Source of the DNA: Gemmatimonadota bacterium
GTDB taxonomy: Bacteria > Gemmatimonadota > Gemmatimonadetes > Longimicrobiales > Longimicrobiaceae
NCBI GenBank assembly: GCA_019348475.1
Contig: JAHWJJ010000336.1
Coordinates: 1 to 5,417, forward strand
Length of the DNA: 5,417 bases
Direction of reading: 5' to 3'
A model generated the notes under the pieces. The model was not told the origin of the DNA and ran no database searches. It saw only the letters and a program-made list of their open reading frames with translations. A program made the position numbers and the translations under genes. Positions 5,121 through 5,417 of the stretch are shown here, piece after piece. Positions within the stretch are counted from its first letter, which is position 1. Every line of letters starts with the position of its first letter.

Positions 5121-5417
5121 TCACCGTACCGCCAGCCGGGCGATGCGGTCGCACAGTTCGGGAAAGTCGATCCCCACTGCCGCCGCGCCCTTGGGAAGCA
5201 GGCTCGTCGCCGTCATTCCGGGCAGGGTGTTGGCCTCCAGGCAGAACAGCTGCTCCTTGGCCAGGATGAAGTCGATGCGTGCGTAGCCGCGCAGCTTGAG
5301 CACCTTGAACGCCCGCAGCGCGTACGCCTGCACCTGCGCCACCACCTCCTCTTCCAGCGGCGCCGGGCACAGGTACTCCGTCATCCCCGGCGTGTACTTG
5401 CTCTCGTAGTCGTAGAT
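5121..5417 (-). CDS. ddl: D-alanine--D-alanine ligase, C-terminal part (5' partial)
   Basis: This is the last 98 residues of an ATP-grasp ligase that joins two D-alanines for the peptidoglycan stem peptide, in the cytoplasm. The reading frame continues to the right edge (IYDYESKYTPG precedes the first visible Met), so that Met is not the start. In fragment numbering: YDYESKYTPGMTEYLCPAPL (2-21) is the typical Ddl sequence after the central domain; RGYARIDF (43-50) carries the Mg-binding Asp49; FCLEANTLPGMTATSLLPKG (58-77) carries Glu61 and Asn63, the other metal ligands, and the loop that contacts the D-Ala substrate; GIDFPELCDRIARLAV closes the protein. The ligase ends normally at TGA. About two thirds of the gene lies outside the window, so substrate type (D-Ala-D-Ala versus a depsipeptide variant) cannot be judged. 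Confidence 0.93.
   Translation of the reverse strand: MYDYESKYTPGMTEYLCPAPLEEEVVAQVQAYALRAFKVLKLRGYARIDFILAKEQLFCLEANTLPGMTATSLLPKGAAAVGIDFPELCDRIARLAVR

Noticed and set aside
5048..5269. Small + strand open frame over the ddl end
   Set aside because: It is antisense to a clear ddl frame, with Pro/Arg-rich shadow composition and no motif.

Overview
The window is high-GC DNA with short intergenic gaps, from a diderm, free-living-type bacterium. A secreted peptidase S74 protein beside a small lipoprotein with a 'CTDNP' start, a rhomboid protease with a C-terminal 'ILDKI...SLTEEE' domain, and a LigD-type ligase together resemble Gemmatimonadota of the Longimicrobium type. This placement is inferred from protein style alone; no marker gene is present.

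Layout, left to right: (1) the 3' end of ligD on + (2-934), carrying the C-terminal primase-polymerase domain of the non-homologous end-joining ligase; (2) a strong GC hairpin terminator (980-1013) between convergent genes; (3) on -, a two-gene unit read from right to left, a secreted lipoprotein (3166-2168) followed 22 bp later by a secreted fibre-like protein (2145-1036) with YadA-head-type repeats, an S74 self-cleaving chaperone domain and a coiled coil; (4) a 203-bp divergent control region (3167-3369); (5) a TetR-family regulator on + (3370-3951); (6) a 168-bp convergent gap with hairpins; (7) a rhomboid intramembrane protease on - (5016-4120); (8) on -, the C-terminal end of a D-alanine--D-alanine ligase that runs off the right edge (5417-5121).

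The most informative stretch is the TetR control region. A perfect 8+8 bp inverted repeat with a 2-bp spacer ends exactly at the base before the TetR ATG and overlaps a plausible -10 box, with a TTGACG -35 box 17 bp upstream. This predicts a self-repressed, leaderless transcript. A degenerate second copy lies exactly 75 bp upstream, towards the divergent secreted-protein genes, so TetR may also control them. The lipoprotein leader carries interleaved inverted repeats with pseudoknot topology.

The genes do not form one pathway: DNA repair (ligD), peptidoglycan precursor synthesis (ddl) and membrane proteolysis (rhomboid) look like ordinary chromosomal neighbours. The lipoprotein/S74/TetR group is the accessory-looking part. 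No mobile element, CRISPR array, tRNA or rRNA was seen.
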